From contig CP000875.1 in assembly GCA_000018565.1 (NCBI GenBank), forward strand, positions 945,199 to 1,009,198: a stretch of DNA of 64,000 nucleotides, given 5' to 3'. Position numbers and translations under genes: made by a program. Positions 16,963-25,816 of this stretch are shown here, one piece after another. The notes under the pieces are model-generated. The model was not told the origin of the DNA, did no database searches, and was given only the letters and a program-made list of their open reading frames with translations. Each line of letters starts with the position of its first letter. Position 1 is the first letter of the stretch. The DNA comes from Herpetosiphon aurantiacus DSM 785 (GTDB taxonomy: Bacteria > Chloroflexota > Chloroflexia > Chloroflexales > Herpetosiphonaceae).

Positions 16963-19900
16963 CTATGATACACGGTTTGGGCCTTGTGTGTTGCGAGCTT
17001 GAATCAAATCGGCGACGGTGCTGCGTAGGGTTTGCATCTCGAAGGGCTTGCCGAGCACGCTATCAACACCTCGCGCCGCAGCGTAATCAGCATCATGTTG
17101 GTAGCCCCAGCCAGTAATTAAAATCGCGATGATATTTGGGCGGCGTTGTCGCGCTTGTTCAAGCACATCCCAGCCGTTCATCCCAGGCATTCCCAAATCG
17201 GAAATAATTAGATCAAAGGCTTGTTCGTCGATCCAGCGCAAAGCTTCTTCACCAGAGCCAGCCAAGGTCACTTCATGCTGATCGTGGCGCAATACTTTGG
17301 CCACGATATTGCGTACTGCTGGCTCATCATCAACCACCAAAATACGCTGGGCCGCAGTTTTGGGCACAATCGCAACGGGGCGGGGTTTTGGTTGGGGTGC
17401 ATGATGAATTGGCAGTAACACCACGAAGCGAGCGCCATGCGGATACACATCTTCAGTCAATAATTTGCCACGATGGCGTTGCACAATGCTTAATGCCACT
17501 GCCAAGCCCATGCCTGTGCCCTCGCCAATTGGCTTGGTCGAGAAAAATGGCTCGAAAATACGGGTGCGATCTTCGGGGGCGATGCCTGGGCCGTTATCAG
17601 CAATCGTAAAGTACGACCACTCGCCAGTTGTGCCAGTGCTGATCGTAATTGTGCCGCCTTGGGGCAAGACATCAATTGCATTGACCACTAAATTAACGCA
17701 GACTTCGCGTAATTCGGCGGCGCTACCCTGAACATGGGCGGCAGCCAAATGGGTGCTAATATCGAGCTTAATCCCACGTTGCTGGGTTTTATCACGCCAC
17801 GAAGGGCGGGTAAATTCGAGCGCAATATTAACCACATCACGCAAATCAACAATATCGTCGTAGATTGTTTCGGAGGCCCGCGCAAACTCTTGAATCCGGC
17901 GCACCGTGACCGCCCCATCTTTGGCGGCACGTTCGATTACTTGCAGGGCATCGCGACGATCGGCATCATCTTCGTGAATCAGCAAAAATTGGGCATTACC
18001 TAAAATTGAAGCTAAGAGATTGTTGAAATCGTGGGCAACGCCACTGGCAAGTTGACCCAAAGCCCGCAGCTTTTCCGAATTGATCAAGGTTTCGCGAGTG
18101 TTTTCTAGCTCGTCAAGCACGCTGCGCAACTGGTAATACGATTGCTCGGCATCGGTGCGTAGCAAATGCTCTTGCTCATAACGCCGGGCTGTATGAATTG
18201 CTTGAGAAATTTGTTGGGCAATCGAGGCCGCTAGATGACTTTCCTCAGGATTCCAAACCCGCACATTGCCACGGCTGTACATTTGCAACCAACCACTAAA
18301 CCGCCCATCAACCATCAGTGGTTGAGCAAAGAGTGATGACAAACCCTCGGCGCTAGCTGGATCGCCGCCAATCAGCGAAACACGCCGAATATCGCTAATA
18401 TACAAGGGTGTTGGTGGCTTGAAGCGCGAAATCCAATAATTCACTGTATCGGTGTTCATCTCCAGCGAATCGAGATAGCGCTCGGAAAAACCTGCGTGGG
18501 CCACGACTTGCATGGCGCTGCCATCGTTGTGCCACATCAGCACCGCAGCGGCGGCAACTTTAAACACATCGATTACTTTTTCGACCACATTGCCACATAA
18601 AGCATGTAAATTGAGTTCGCCGCTGATCGCTCGAATAATTTCTTGTAAGGCTTCTAATTCGCGGCGGCGTTGGCGTTCGGCCTCGTAGAGCTGCATTTGG
18701 CGCAAAGCTAAGGCCAATTGATCGGCTACATCGTTGATTAAGCGCAAATCGTCAAGCGTCCAGAGGAAGGGGCGCTGCACTTTGTAGACGCAAACAAAGC
18801 CCAGCCATTGGCCGTTGGCGACCAAGGGAACCCAAGCCAAGGCATGAATATTCAAGGCCAGCAGCCGTTCGCGCAATTCAGGGTCATTGCTATCGTGATA
18901 TTCGTCGATCGTCAGCGAGCGCTTTTGCTGAAAAGCTTGCAGCATTTCGCTATGCAACAAAGCCTCGGCAGCCGTCAGATGATCGGGTAGCAGCAAGGTA
19001 GTGTAGGTTCCATGGAAGCGCAAGCGTTGCTCTTGCTCATACAAAGCCACGGTGCAGAAATCGGCCCGTAAACCCAAACCGAGGGTTGCTAATACATCCT
19101 GCCAGACCTCGCGCAAATTCATGGTTTGGCGAATATGGCTGACGATGCGGGCAAACAGCACATTGCGTTCATTGGCCACATACATCGAGCGAAACAGCCG
19201 ATTATGCTCTAAAATGTAGCCTAAGCGTGCGCCAAACTCTTGCAAGGCCAGCAAATCATTAGCTTCAAACGGTGTGGCAGGAATTAAGTGTAACAAACCA
19301 AGATTGGCTTGATTGCCCGGTACATGAATATCGATGCCATGCTGCCCTGCTAGCAACATTTTGGCCGAGTTATGGCTTGATTGCTGGCCGATTTGCTCGT
19401 AATAGCTGGGGCTAAGCGGCTGAATTCCACGCTGAGTTGGCACATGGGCTGCATTGATATGGGTTAATAAGCCCAAACCTTGTTCATCGTATAAATACAA
19501 TGCAGCGCCTTGCAACGGCAAAAAACGCCAAATTAATTCAATAATCTGTTGTGGCTCAGCTAATACATCAAGATGTTTCAAAATATGCAGATTGATTTTT
19601 TCGATGATTTGGGTGCATTGATCTTCGCGATAATGTTGACGATGGCTAGGAAGTGTGCCCAAGGCTAGCGCCAATTGCTGGGCGATCATCTCGATAATTG
19701 GCTGTAAAAGGCTTAGTTTATGCTCAGGCTGTGGGCTTTGAATATCGATTAATCCCAGTAATTGAGCATTGCGCAGAATTGGCACGCTGAGTTGGCACAT
19801 TCCATCAGGGGTTGGCGCAGGAGTGATTATGCTGCGTTGCTGTTGCCAAACCGCCGACCAAGCCGCTCCAGCGCTGTAGACCAAACGTGGTGCTTGCTGA

Positions 19901-20130
19901 TAGCTTGGGTCTTCTAAAGGGCCAAGGGCGCTGGCAACTGCCACAAAACTATCGTGTTGAATGAGGGCGATGGTGACCCGCGGCGTTTGCAAATAGTGGC
20001 TGATCAGTGCGCAAATGCGTTGAATCAACAATTCGGCATTGTGTAGGCAAAAATGTTCTTGAGCGGTTTTTGTTAACAACTCAAGTTGCTCATGCCAAAT
20101 GGTTGACACCGCGCGATCACCATCGTACAT
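16963..20130 (-). CDS. Hybrid sensor histidine kinase with four GAF domains and receiver
   Basis: 1055 aa without a signal or membrane segment, so probably cytoplasmic. About four GAF-like domains fill 1-660 (near 25-155, 185-315, 325-480 and 500-650). A coiled linker leads to the H-box SGVAHDFNNLLASILG with His700, the N-box NLVVNAIDVLP, G boxes DNGPGIAP and GTGMGLAVALS, and an HATPase ending near 910. The C-terminal receiver has VVDDEP, phospho-acceptor Asp978 (IISDLGMPG) and Lys in LGKPFE. The H-box DFNN subtype with an attached receiver is common in hybrid kinases that detect small ligands. No cognate output regulator is adjacent. Confidence 0.93.
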   Translation of the reverse strand: MYDGDRAVSTIWHEQLELLTKTAQEHFCLHNAELLIQRICALISHYLQTPRVTIALIQHDSFVAVASALGPLEDPSYQQAPRLVYSAGAAWSAVWQQQRSIITPAPTPDGMCQLSVPILRNAQLLGLIDIQSPQPEHKLSLLQPIIEMIAQQLALALGTLPSHRQHYREDQCTQIIEKINLHILKHLDVLAEPQQIIELIWRFLPLQGAALYLYDEQGLGLLTHINAAHVPTQRGIQPLSPSYYEQIGQQSSHNSAKMLLAGQHGIDIHVPGNQANLGLLHLIPATPFEANDLLALQEFGARLGYILEHNRLFRSMYVANERNVLFARIVSHIRQTMNLREVWQDVLATLGLGLRADFCTVALYEQEQRLRFHGTYTTLLLPDHLTAAEALLHSEMLQAFQQKRSLTIDEYHDSNDPELRERLLALNIHALAWVPLVANGQWLGFVCVYKVQRPFLWTLDDLRLINDVADQLALALRQMQLYEAERQRRRELEALQEIIRAISGELNLHALCGNVVEKVIDVFKVAAAAVLMWHNDGSAMQVVAHAGFSERYLDSLEMNTDTVNYWISRFKPPTPLYISDIRRVSLIGGDPASAEGLSSLFAQPLMVDGRFSGWLQMYSRGNVRVWNPEESHLAASIAQQISQAIHTARRYEQEHLLRTDAEQSYYQLRSVLDELENTRETLINSEKLRALGQLASGVAHDFNNLLASILGNAQFLLIHEDDADRRDALQVIERAAKDGAVTVRRIQEFARASETIYDDIVDLRDVVNIALEFTRPSWRDKTQQRGIKLDISTHLAAAHVQGSAAELREVCVNLVVNAIDVLPQGGTITISTGTTGEWSYFTIADNGPGIAPEDRTRIFEPFFSTKPIGEGTGMGLAVALSIVQRHRGKLLTEDVYPHGARFVVLLPIHHAPQPKPRPVAIVPKTAAQRILVVDDEPAVRNIVAKVLRHDQHEVTLAGSGEEALRWIDEQAFDLIISDLGMPGMNGWDVLEQARQRRPNIIAILITGWGYQHDADYAAARGVDSVLGKPFEMQTLRSTVADLIQARNTQGPNRVS

Positions 20131-20155
20131 AGCGGCTATCCTTTCGTCGAAGGTC

Positions 20156-20932
20156 TTACCATTGCGGTTTGCGCTTGTTTAAAAATGCAGCTAGGCCAGT
20201 TTGGCCCTCGGCGCTGGTACGAGCTTGGGCGATCGCCTCAATGGCGTAGCGTTTGGCGGCGCTGCGCTCCATTTCCCAGATCGCTTGAACTAACTTTTTG
20301 GCTTGAGCCATGGCTTGCGGGCCGCCGCTGAGCATCCGTTCTACCAAATAGCCAACCGTTTGATCAAGCTCATCTTCGCTGGTAATTGCGTGGATCAGGC
20401 CAATTTCGAAGGCGCGTTCGGCACTGAAACGCTCGCCTGAAATGAACAAGGCGCGGCTCTGGCTGACTCCAATTTTGGGCACGACATATTGGGCAATTAC
20501 TGCTGGAATCAAGCCTAATTTGACTTCGGTAAAGCCAAATTTTGCTTGCTCGACCGCTACCGCTAAATCGCAACAAGCCACCAAGCCAGCGCCACCGCCG
20601 AGGGCTGCACCATTGATCCGCCCGATGACTGGTTGCGGCATGCTATTGAGCAAATCGAACATGGCATCAAGATTTTCAGCATCGGCAATATTTTGCTCTG
20701 CCGTGTAACTGGCGCTGGCTTGCATCCAGCTTAAATCGCCACCGGCTGAGAACGAAGGCCCGTTGCCCGTTAAAATGACCACCCGCGTCGAGCTATCGGT
20801 AGCGATCGCAGTCAGCGCTTGGCGTAATTCGCCAATCAGTTCGGGATTAAAGGCATTGTGCAATTCTGGCCGATTAAGACTAACCGTGGTAACGGCGGCC
20901 TGCTGGCTGATGCTGATCAGTTGATATGACAC
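20156..20932 (-). CDS. Enoyl-CoA hydratase, methylglutaconyl-CoA hydratase-like
   Basis: 258 aa from GTG with GGAG seven bases upstream. Crotonase motifs NRPELHNAFNPELI, FSAGGDLSWMQ and GRINGAALGGGAGLVACCDLAVA are clear; the second active-site region reads FGFTEVKLGLIPAVIAQYV. The FSAGxDLxWM and GLIPAVIxxYV blocks are those of 3-methylglutaconyl-CoA hydratases of leucine breakdown. The other enzymes of that pathway are not in the window, so a general crotonase remains possible. The gene follows the zinc-ribbon gene after a hairpin. Confidence 0.85.
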   Translation of the reverse strand: MSYQLISISQQAAVTTVSLNRPELHNAFNPELIGELRQALTAIATDSSTRVVILTGNGPSFSAGGDLSWMQASASYTAEQNIADAENLDAMFDLLNSMPQPVIGRINGAALGGGAGLVACCDLAVAVEQAKFGFTEVKLGLIPAVIAQYVVPKIGVSQSRALFISGERFSAERAFEIGLIHAITSEDELDQTVGYLVERMLSGGPQAMAQAKKLVQAIWEMERSAAKRYAIEAIAQARTSAEGQTGLAAFLNKRKPQW

Positions 20933-20945
20933 AAAACTACTCCGA

Positions 20946-20971
20946 CTGGCCCAACCGCGTTGTTGGGCCAG
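20946..20971 (-). terminator. Hairpin after the zinc-ribbon gene
   Basis: Perfect 10-bp stem CTGGCCCAAC / GTTGGGCCAG with a six-base loop, between two minus-strand genes. No T run. Confidence 0.5.
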
Positions 20972-20983
20972 ATTGACATTGGC

Positions 20984-22243
20984 CTAGGGATAAGCCATGC
21001 GTAAATTATCAAATTCGGTTAAGGTATCACCATTATCAAAGGTGCTTGCGCCGAAGCCCACCGCGCCGTTGGCATAGGTATCATCGTTGTAGGTGGCAAC
21101 TTTTTCACCATTCAAATAGAAGGTAAAGTTCGAGCCAACCGCCACCACGCGCAGCCGATTGGTTGCGCCAATCCCATCATTGGCAACTGAGCTGAATTTC
21201 CAATCGACGAGGTTAGTCCATTCTTCGGTTTGTTTGTCGTAGCGACGGAAGGCAATATTGCCTTGACCATCGATTTGGTAGACATACAAACTGCCTGAAG
21301 CAGCGCCATCGATTTGCTCACGTAGCACAAGGCCGGCTGCATTGGTTGGGTCGCCGCTGACCATTTTTACATCAATTTGGGCATCAACATCGCTATATGT
21401 TTCGTTGGTCGATGTCCAGATGATGCGTTCATTGACATACACATGAATTTGGTAGGCATCTTCGACATAGGCATATTTGCCCGATTTGCTGGCAGTTTCT
21501 TGATCGGGCCAAGCTTCATCGGTGGTCGAAAAATCGTCTTCCAAGAAGGCTAAGCCACCAGTGCTCGGCTCTTCAGTTGGTGGAATTGGCTCCTCGGTTG
21601 CTTCTGCCGCTGGGGTGCGGGTTGGGCGTGCAGTGGCGGTGGCGACGCTGGTCGCATTGCCTGCGACGACTTTATTATTTGGATCGTCATTATCGCCATC
21701 CATCAAAAAGGCTACGCCTGCCCCGATCAGCACCAGAATCCCCACGACAATCCCGATTACAATTCCGGTGTTATTGCTGCGTTTGGTCGGTACGCTGGCA
21801 TTGGGATAGGCCGCGCCATAATTTGGTTGTTGATAGTTGGCGGGCGTGTACGGTTGCTGATTGCCATAATTTTGTTGCGGTGGTGGTGGGTAGCTACCAG
21901 CTTGACCATGATTTTGTTGTGGTGGCGGTGGATAACTACCGCCTTGACCGTAATTTTGTTGCGGTGGTGGTGGGTAGCTGCCAGCTTGACCATAATTTTG
22001 CTGTGGTGGATAGCTACCGCCTTGACCATAATTTTGTTGTGGTGGCGGTGGATAGCTACCAGCTTGACCATAATTTTGTTCTGGTGGTGGAAAACTGCCG
22101 CCCTGACCATCGTAGCGCGGCAAGGCTTGAGTTGGCCCTTCGGCAGCCGTTGGCGCAGCGTTGAGCCGGGTTCCACACTCAGAACAAAACGGATTTACAT
22201 CATCTACACTTGCCCGACAATTAGGACATTCACGAAGCGCCAT
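20984..22243 (-). CDS. Zinc-ribbon membrane protein with proline-rich repeats and jelly-roll domain
   Basis: 419 aa with TTAGGAGG before the ATG. Residues 1-27 are a double-CxxC zinc ribbon (CPNCRASVD, then CSEC). Residues about 45-135 are repeats of the form GSYPPPPQQNYGQ. A single membrane helix at about 160-182 (GIVIGIVVGILVLIGAGVAF) is followed by a Thr/Pro linker. The last about 190 residues form a beta-rich, concanavalin-like domain (DDFSTTDEAWPD, LVLREQ, FDNLRM) that would lie outside. The ribbon and the repeats would be cytoplasmic. The build resembles membrane sensor or scaffold proteins; function is unknown. Confidence 0.75.
   Translation of the reverse strand: MALRECPNCRASVDDVNPFCSECGTRLNAAPTAAEGPTQALPRYDGQGGSFPPPEQNYGQAGSYPPPPQQNYGQGGSYPPQQNYGQAGSYPPPPQQNYGQGGSYPPPPQQNHGQAGSYPPPPQQNYGNQQPYTPANYQQPNYGAAYPNASVPTKRSNNTGIVIGIVVGILVLIGAGVAFLMDGDNDDPNNKVVAGNATSVATATARPTRTPAAEATEEPIPPTEEPSTGGLAFLEDDFSTTDEAWPDQETASKSGKYAYVEDAYQIHVYVNERIIWTSTNETYSDVDAQIDVKMVSGDPTNAAGLVLREQIDGAASGSLYVYQIDGQGNIAFRRYDKQTEEWTNLVDWKFSSVANDGIGATNRLRVVAVGSNFTFYLNGEKVATYNDDTYANGAVGFGASTFDNGDTLTEFDNLRMAYP
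21858..22095 (-). repeat. In-frame tandem repeats encoding GSYPPPPQQNYGQ
   Basis: About six units, mostly 39 bases, with shorter 33-base forms. All are in frame with the zinc-ribbon gene and encode a Pro/Gln/Tyr-rich low-complexity tract. Near-identical units imply recent unit-number change. Confidence 0.85.
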
Positions 22244-22260
22244 ACGGTTTACCTCCTAAG

Positions 22261-23367
22261 TTAGGCCGAGGGTACTAATTCAACGGTTTCGAGGGCATGG
22301 CTAATGGTTGCGACTACCCGTTGTTCAACGGCATTGCGAGCTTGCCCGATTGCATTTTGAATTGCTAACGCATCAGATTTGCCATGAGCAACAATCGCAA
22401 TTCCATTAACGCCCAATAATGGTGCGCCGCCATGGCTGCGATAATCCATGCGTTTGCGTAAGGCCAAAAGTGGTGCAACGGCCATACTCGCAGGCAATGT
22501 CAAGCCAGTTAGACCAGCGATTAATGCTCGCCAACGACCTTTGCCTGGCAGAGTCAATGCTACTAAGGCTGGCAGCAAGCCTAGGACCAGATTTTTGCGC
22601 CATTCGGCTTTGATGTTATTGCTGGCGGCGGTGGTGATCATTTTAAAGACCCCTTCGCCGAATTTGAGCACCAAATTACCAACAAAACCATCGGCCACCA
22701 CCACATCGGCGCTGCCATTGATTAACATATCTTTGGGTTCGACGTTACCAATAAAGGTCAAATCGCTGCGTTGCTGTAACAGTACATGGGTGTCTTGTAC
22801 CAGTTTATCACCCTTATTGGCCTCTTCGCCATTCGCCAAAAGGCCGATTCGTGGCATGGCAATATTGACGATTTTTTGAGCATATACATTGCCCATTTGG
22901 GCAAATTGCACCAAATATTCAGGCTTACAATCGGTGGTTGCGCCCGAATCGAGCAATAAAGCATGGCCATGGACAGTTGGAAAATGAGTGACCAAACAAG
23001 GTCGTTCAATCCCACGAATGCGTCCAAGAATGAACAACGCTCCAGCCATGGTTGCGCCGCTATGGCCAGCCGAAACAAACGCATCGGCTTCGCCATCGCG
23101 CACCAAACGCAGGCCGATCGCAACTGAAGAGTTGCGTTTGCGGCGAATCGCTTGGGCCGGATGCTCGGTCATTTCGATCATTTCAGGTGCATTAACCACT
23201 GGTAAATCGAGGTTGCTGGTATCGTGTTTGGCGAGTTCAGCCCGAATTGAAGCCTCATCGCCAACGAGAATAATTTGGTCGCCCCAAGTGCGGGCAGCGG
23301 CAATTGCGCCTGCTACTGTCGCTTGAGGGGCGTGGTCGCCACCGCTGGCATCCAAAACAATACGCAC
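22261..23367 (-). CDS. plsX: Phosphate acyltransferase PlsX
   Basis: 368 aa from the GTG at 23367, six bases after GGAGGA; the longer frame to 23400 is rejected. PlsX converts acyl-ACP to acyl-phosphate for phospholipid synthesis. It opens RIVLDASGGDHAPQATV and shows KRNSSVAIGLRLV, FVSAGHSGATMAGALFILGRI, and ADVVVADGFVGNLVLKFGEG. These are family blocks. Compared with typical 330-345 aa forms, the C-terminus is slightly longer. It is upstream of the zinc-ribbon gene with a 17-bp gap, so they share a transcript. Confidence 0.95.
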   Translation of the reverse strand: MRIVLDASGGDHAPQATVAGAIAAARTWGDQIILVGDEASIRAELAKHDTSNLDLPVVNAPEMIEMTEHPAQAIRRKRNSSVAIGLRLVRDGEADAFVSAGHSGATMAGALFILGRIRGIERPCLVTHFPTVHGHALLLDSGATTDCKPEYLVQFAQMGNVYAQKIVNIAMPRIGLLANGEEANKGDKLVQDTHVLLQQRSDLTFIGNVEPKDMLINGSADVVVADGFVGNLVLKFGEGVFKMITTAASNNIKAEWRKNLVLGLLPALVALTLPGKGRWRALIAGLTGLTLPASMAVAPLLALRKRMDYRSHGGAPLLGVNGIAIVAHGKSDALAIQNAIGQARNAVEQRVVATISHALETVELVPSA

Positions 23368-23390
23368 AGATAATCCTCCAAACAAAACAG

Positions 23391-23430
23391 TTGACCTCAT
23401 CGGGCATCATAAATCGAGTGATGAGGTCAA
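23391..23430. promoter_or_regulatory. Inverted repeat upstream of plsX
   Basis: TTGACCTCATC and GATGAGGTCAA form a perfect 11-bp inverted repeat separated by 18 bases, 24 bases before the plsX start. A regulator site is likely; which regulator cannot be said. Confidence 0.45.
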
Positions 23431-23490
23431 GCTGCTACTGGTATCTTAATGGGTTTTTGGTTGAACTGCAATACGCTAATTACGGCCTAG

Positions 23491-23513
23491 GAGCGTAGTT
23501 CTAGGCGCTGGGG
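23491..23513. repeat. 23-bp direct repeat, left copy
   Basis: Identical to 23834-23856, where it forms the last codons and stop of the DUF2330 gene. The two copies bracket palindromic repeats D and E, suggesting that these inserted or duplicated at the gene's 3' end. Confidence 0.8.
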
Positions 23514-23605
23514 TTCGATGTATCGTCGATTGGCATGCCCTCATCCCTGACCTTTCAAGGGTAGGTTTTCAACAACCATTGGGTAGGATGCACCGTCGCT
23601 GTTCA

Positions 23606-23719
23606 TGCCCTCACCCCCTAGCCCCCTCTCCCGCCCGCGAGGCGAGGGGGAAACCCTTGATCATAGTCACTGGAACGCCCCTCGCCCGCCGCAGTGGGAG
23701 AGGGGTTGGGGGTGAGGGA
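23606..23719. repeat. GC-rich palindromic intergenic repeat, copy D
   Basis: Starts TGCCCTCACCCCC and ends GGGGGTGAGGGA, with the same inner blocks as copy A but in inverse orientation. No gene is seen in 23431-23843 apart from this repeat material. Confidence 0.85.
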
Positions 23720-23741
23720 TCTTAAAGCCTATCCTTGTAAG

Positions 23742-23838
23742 CATCCCCTGACCCCCTCTCCCGCCGAGCGAGGGGGAAGCATCCCAGCACGACGTTTGGA
23801 ATGCCCCACTCCTGCCGCAGTGAGAGCGGGGTTGAGCG
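23742..23838. repeat. GC-rich palindromic intergenic repeat, copy E (diverged)
   Basis: CCCCTGACCCCCTCTCCCGC at the left and GTGAGAGCGGGGTTG at the right. It is more diverged than A-D and lies directly against the end of the DUF2330 gene. Confidence 0.7.
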
Positions 23839-23843
23839 TAGTT

Positions 23844-25058
23844 CTAGGCGCTGGGGCGACGTTTGGGCCGACGAGCCAAGAGCCAGATCGAACCCATGGT
23901 TACGCCAATCACCAACAGTGTGCCGATGCGCAAGGGGCCACGACGCAAATTGGCAGTCGCTTCTTCTTCGGATGAGCGATTGCCTTTGGCCGCATCGTAT
24001 TGCTGGCGACGCACCGTGTGCAAGGTCGCAGTTTCGCAATCGTATGGCTCGGCGCGATAGGTCAAATCGATGTTGTTGGAAAGTGGTGGCAGATCAGGGC
24101 TATAACCAAAGGTTGGATCAAACAGCATCTCTTCAGGTGAAATTTCAGCATACAACCGCGTCAAGAAGGCATATTTGCTGGTCAATTCCTTCAGCAGGCT
24201 ATCTTGAGGGTTGAGAAATTTGCTTTGTTGGGCGTACTCGGTCAAAAAGCCTTTGCCCGCTACGCTTGCCAACACGCCGCTGCGCAATTCTTTATAATTA
24301 TTCGAGCCATCGTAGGCCGTCAGCGCCAAATCGTTTTCGCGCATGGTAAAGCGTTCAGTATTGGTTGGAATTGCCTGAGCTTCACCAAAAATCCAGACCG
24401 TAATTGGAGTTTTGGGTTCGCTGCTCAAGGCTGCTAAGCGCAACGGCAGCATTGGGGTTGTGCCCGTGAAGCTGATCGCGACCGGTTGAATATCGTTGGT
24501 ATCAGCGCCAGGCTTAAGTTTCATGGCGATCAACGGCATGCCAGCTTCGGTATAGGGTTTTAGGGCAGCTTCTAAACCAGCTGGAGTTTGATAGCCGTTG
24601 GTTTTGAGCCATGTTTCAAGCGCCGCTGGATCACGATCCTCAATTACGCTGTAGTCGTAGGGGCCGACTTGACCTTGTTGCAACACATTTGGTGCTTGAC
24701 CAGCGCCATCGGGTGCTGCTCCAACGATCGCCGGAAAACATTCAGGTGGCGAAGGGAAGGTCACCCGTGGATCGGTCAGAGTATGTAATTCAGCAAACGT
24801 GCTAGCTTCAATCACATCGACCTTGGGATTACTGGGCACTGGCAAGATCCAAGCAAACTCAGCGGGATCGCCAACATAGTTAATTTGAATATAGGCGGTG
24901 GTTTGGTTGGCTTGGCCATCGACAGCAAAAATCACGTTGAGGCCAGCTTGGCGAATCTGATCGTCGGCGGGAATCAACGCTCCACAAGCGGCAGCAATTG
25001 AGGGCAAAGTAAAGCTTAAAATGCTACACAGCGCAAAGACTGTGGCGAAACGGCGCAT
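23844..25058 (-). CDS. DUF2330 domain secreted or membrane-anchored protein
   Basis: 404 aa from the ATG at 25058 with AAGGAGG upstream; the frame to 25094 is rejected. A signal peptide (MRRFATVFALCSILSFTLPS) is followed by ACGALIPADD. Typical DUF2330 features are FAWILPVP, a Pro/Cys segment PSPPECFP, and the long beta-rich domain to about residue 350. A C-terminal helix (IGTLLVIGVTMGSIWLLA) and basic tail anchor it in the membrane with the domain outside. The family role is unknown. Its last codons are part of a 23-bp duplicated sequence. Confidence 0.85.
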   Translation of the reverse strand: MRRFATVFALCSILSFTLPSIAAACGALIPADDQIRQAGLNVIFAVDGQANQTTAYIQINYVGDPAEFAWILPVPSNPKVDVIEASTFAELHTLTDPRVTFPSPPECFPAIVGAAPDGAGQAPNVLQQGQVGPYDYSVIEDRDPAALETWLKTNGYQTPAGLEAALKPYTEAGMPLIAMKLKPGADTNDIQPVAISFTGTTPMLPLRLAALSSEPKTPITVWIFGEAQAIPTNTERFTMRENDLALTAYDGSNNYKELRSGVLASVAGKGFLTEYAQQSKFLNPQDSLLKELTSKYAFLTRLYAEISPEEMLFDPTFGYSPDLPPLSNNIDLTYRAEPYDCETATLHTVRRQQYDAAKGNRSSEEEATANLRRGPLRIGTLLVIGVTMGSIWLLARRPKRRPSA

Positions 25059-25234
25059 GGAAATCCTCCTTGAAATGTATGCAAGCTCAATCATAACACG
25101 CCGCGTTGCATGCTGTTATTCCTTCCAAGGCCTGATCCTTGTGATGGACATTGTTGTTAATATTGCTGCATTGTGGCGAATGCCATGGCTGATTAATCGA
25201 TGAGTGCAACTGTGATTTGCCAAAGGAGTGTGTC

Positions 25235-25816
25235 ATGGAAATTCGTGCTTTAGTTGCTGATGAGCGCTTGCTCGACCAAGCCGCTGAGCTGTTGGTGCTA
25301 GCCTTTGCTGAGCATTGGCCCGAAGCTTGGCCGACTCTTGACGATGCGCGTGAAGAAATGCAAGAGGCGCTATTGCCCGAACGAGTTGGTTTTATGGCAC
25401 TGATCGAGGGTCAAGTGGTTGGTTGGATTGGCGGCCAACCAAATTACGATGGCAATGTCTGGGAATTGCACCCCTTGGCAGTTCACCCCGATTACCAAGG
25501 CCATGGCATTGGTCGCGCTTTGGTTCAAGCCTTAGAGGCTGAATGTAGTGCCCGTGGTGGCCTGACCTTGATGTTGGGCACTGATGATGAAGCCTTTTTG
25601 ACCTCAGCCAGCGGCATCGATGTTTTCCCCAACCCGCTGCAACACCTCGCCACAATTCAGAATCGCCGCCGCCACCCCTTTGAATTTTACCAACACTGTG
25701 GATTTAGCATCGTTGGCATGATTCCCGATGCCAATGGTTTGGGCAAGCCCGATATTCTGATGGCCAAGCGTTTGGTTGCTTGGCCAAGCCATTTTCCAAC
25801 AGGAGGCTTAGAGTGA
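25235..25816 (+). CDS. GNAT acetyltransferase, aminoglycoside 6'-N-acetyltransferase-like
   Basis: 193 aa from the ATG at 25235 with AAAGGAG six bases upstream. The acetyl-CoA loop is HPDYQGHGIGRALVQALE. Blocks WPEAWPTLDDAREEM, VWELHPLAVHP, GTDDEAFLTS and HPFEFYQHCGF are arranged as in proteins annotated as AAC(6')-I-type acetyltransferases. Substrate cannot be inferred safely from sequence; resistance is only a possibility. Its stop overlaps the next gene as GTGA. Confidence 0.82.
   Translation: MEIRALVADERLLDQAAELLVLAFAEHWPEAWPTLDDAREEMQEALLPERVGFMALIEGQVVGWIGGQPNYDGNVWELHPLAVHPDYQGHGIGRALVQALEAECSARGGLTLMLGTDDEAFLTSASGIDVFPNPLQHLATIQNRRRHPFEFYQHCGFSIVGMIPDANGLGKPDILMAKRLVAWPSHFPTGGLE

Noticed and set aside
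21858-22095. CRISPR-like array
   Set aside because: Units are contiguous, in frame and without spacers; they encode a protein repeat.
21577-22176. Long frames on both strands across the Pro/Gln repeats
   Set aside because: Repeat-driven shadows giving low-complexity products; the minus frame with zinc ribbon and membrane helix is the gene.
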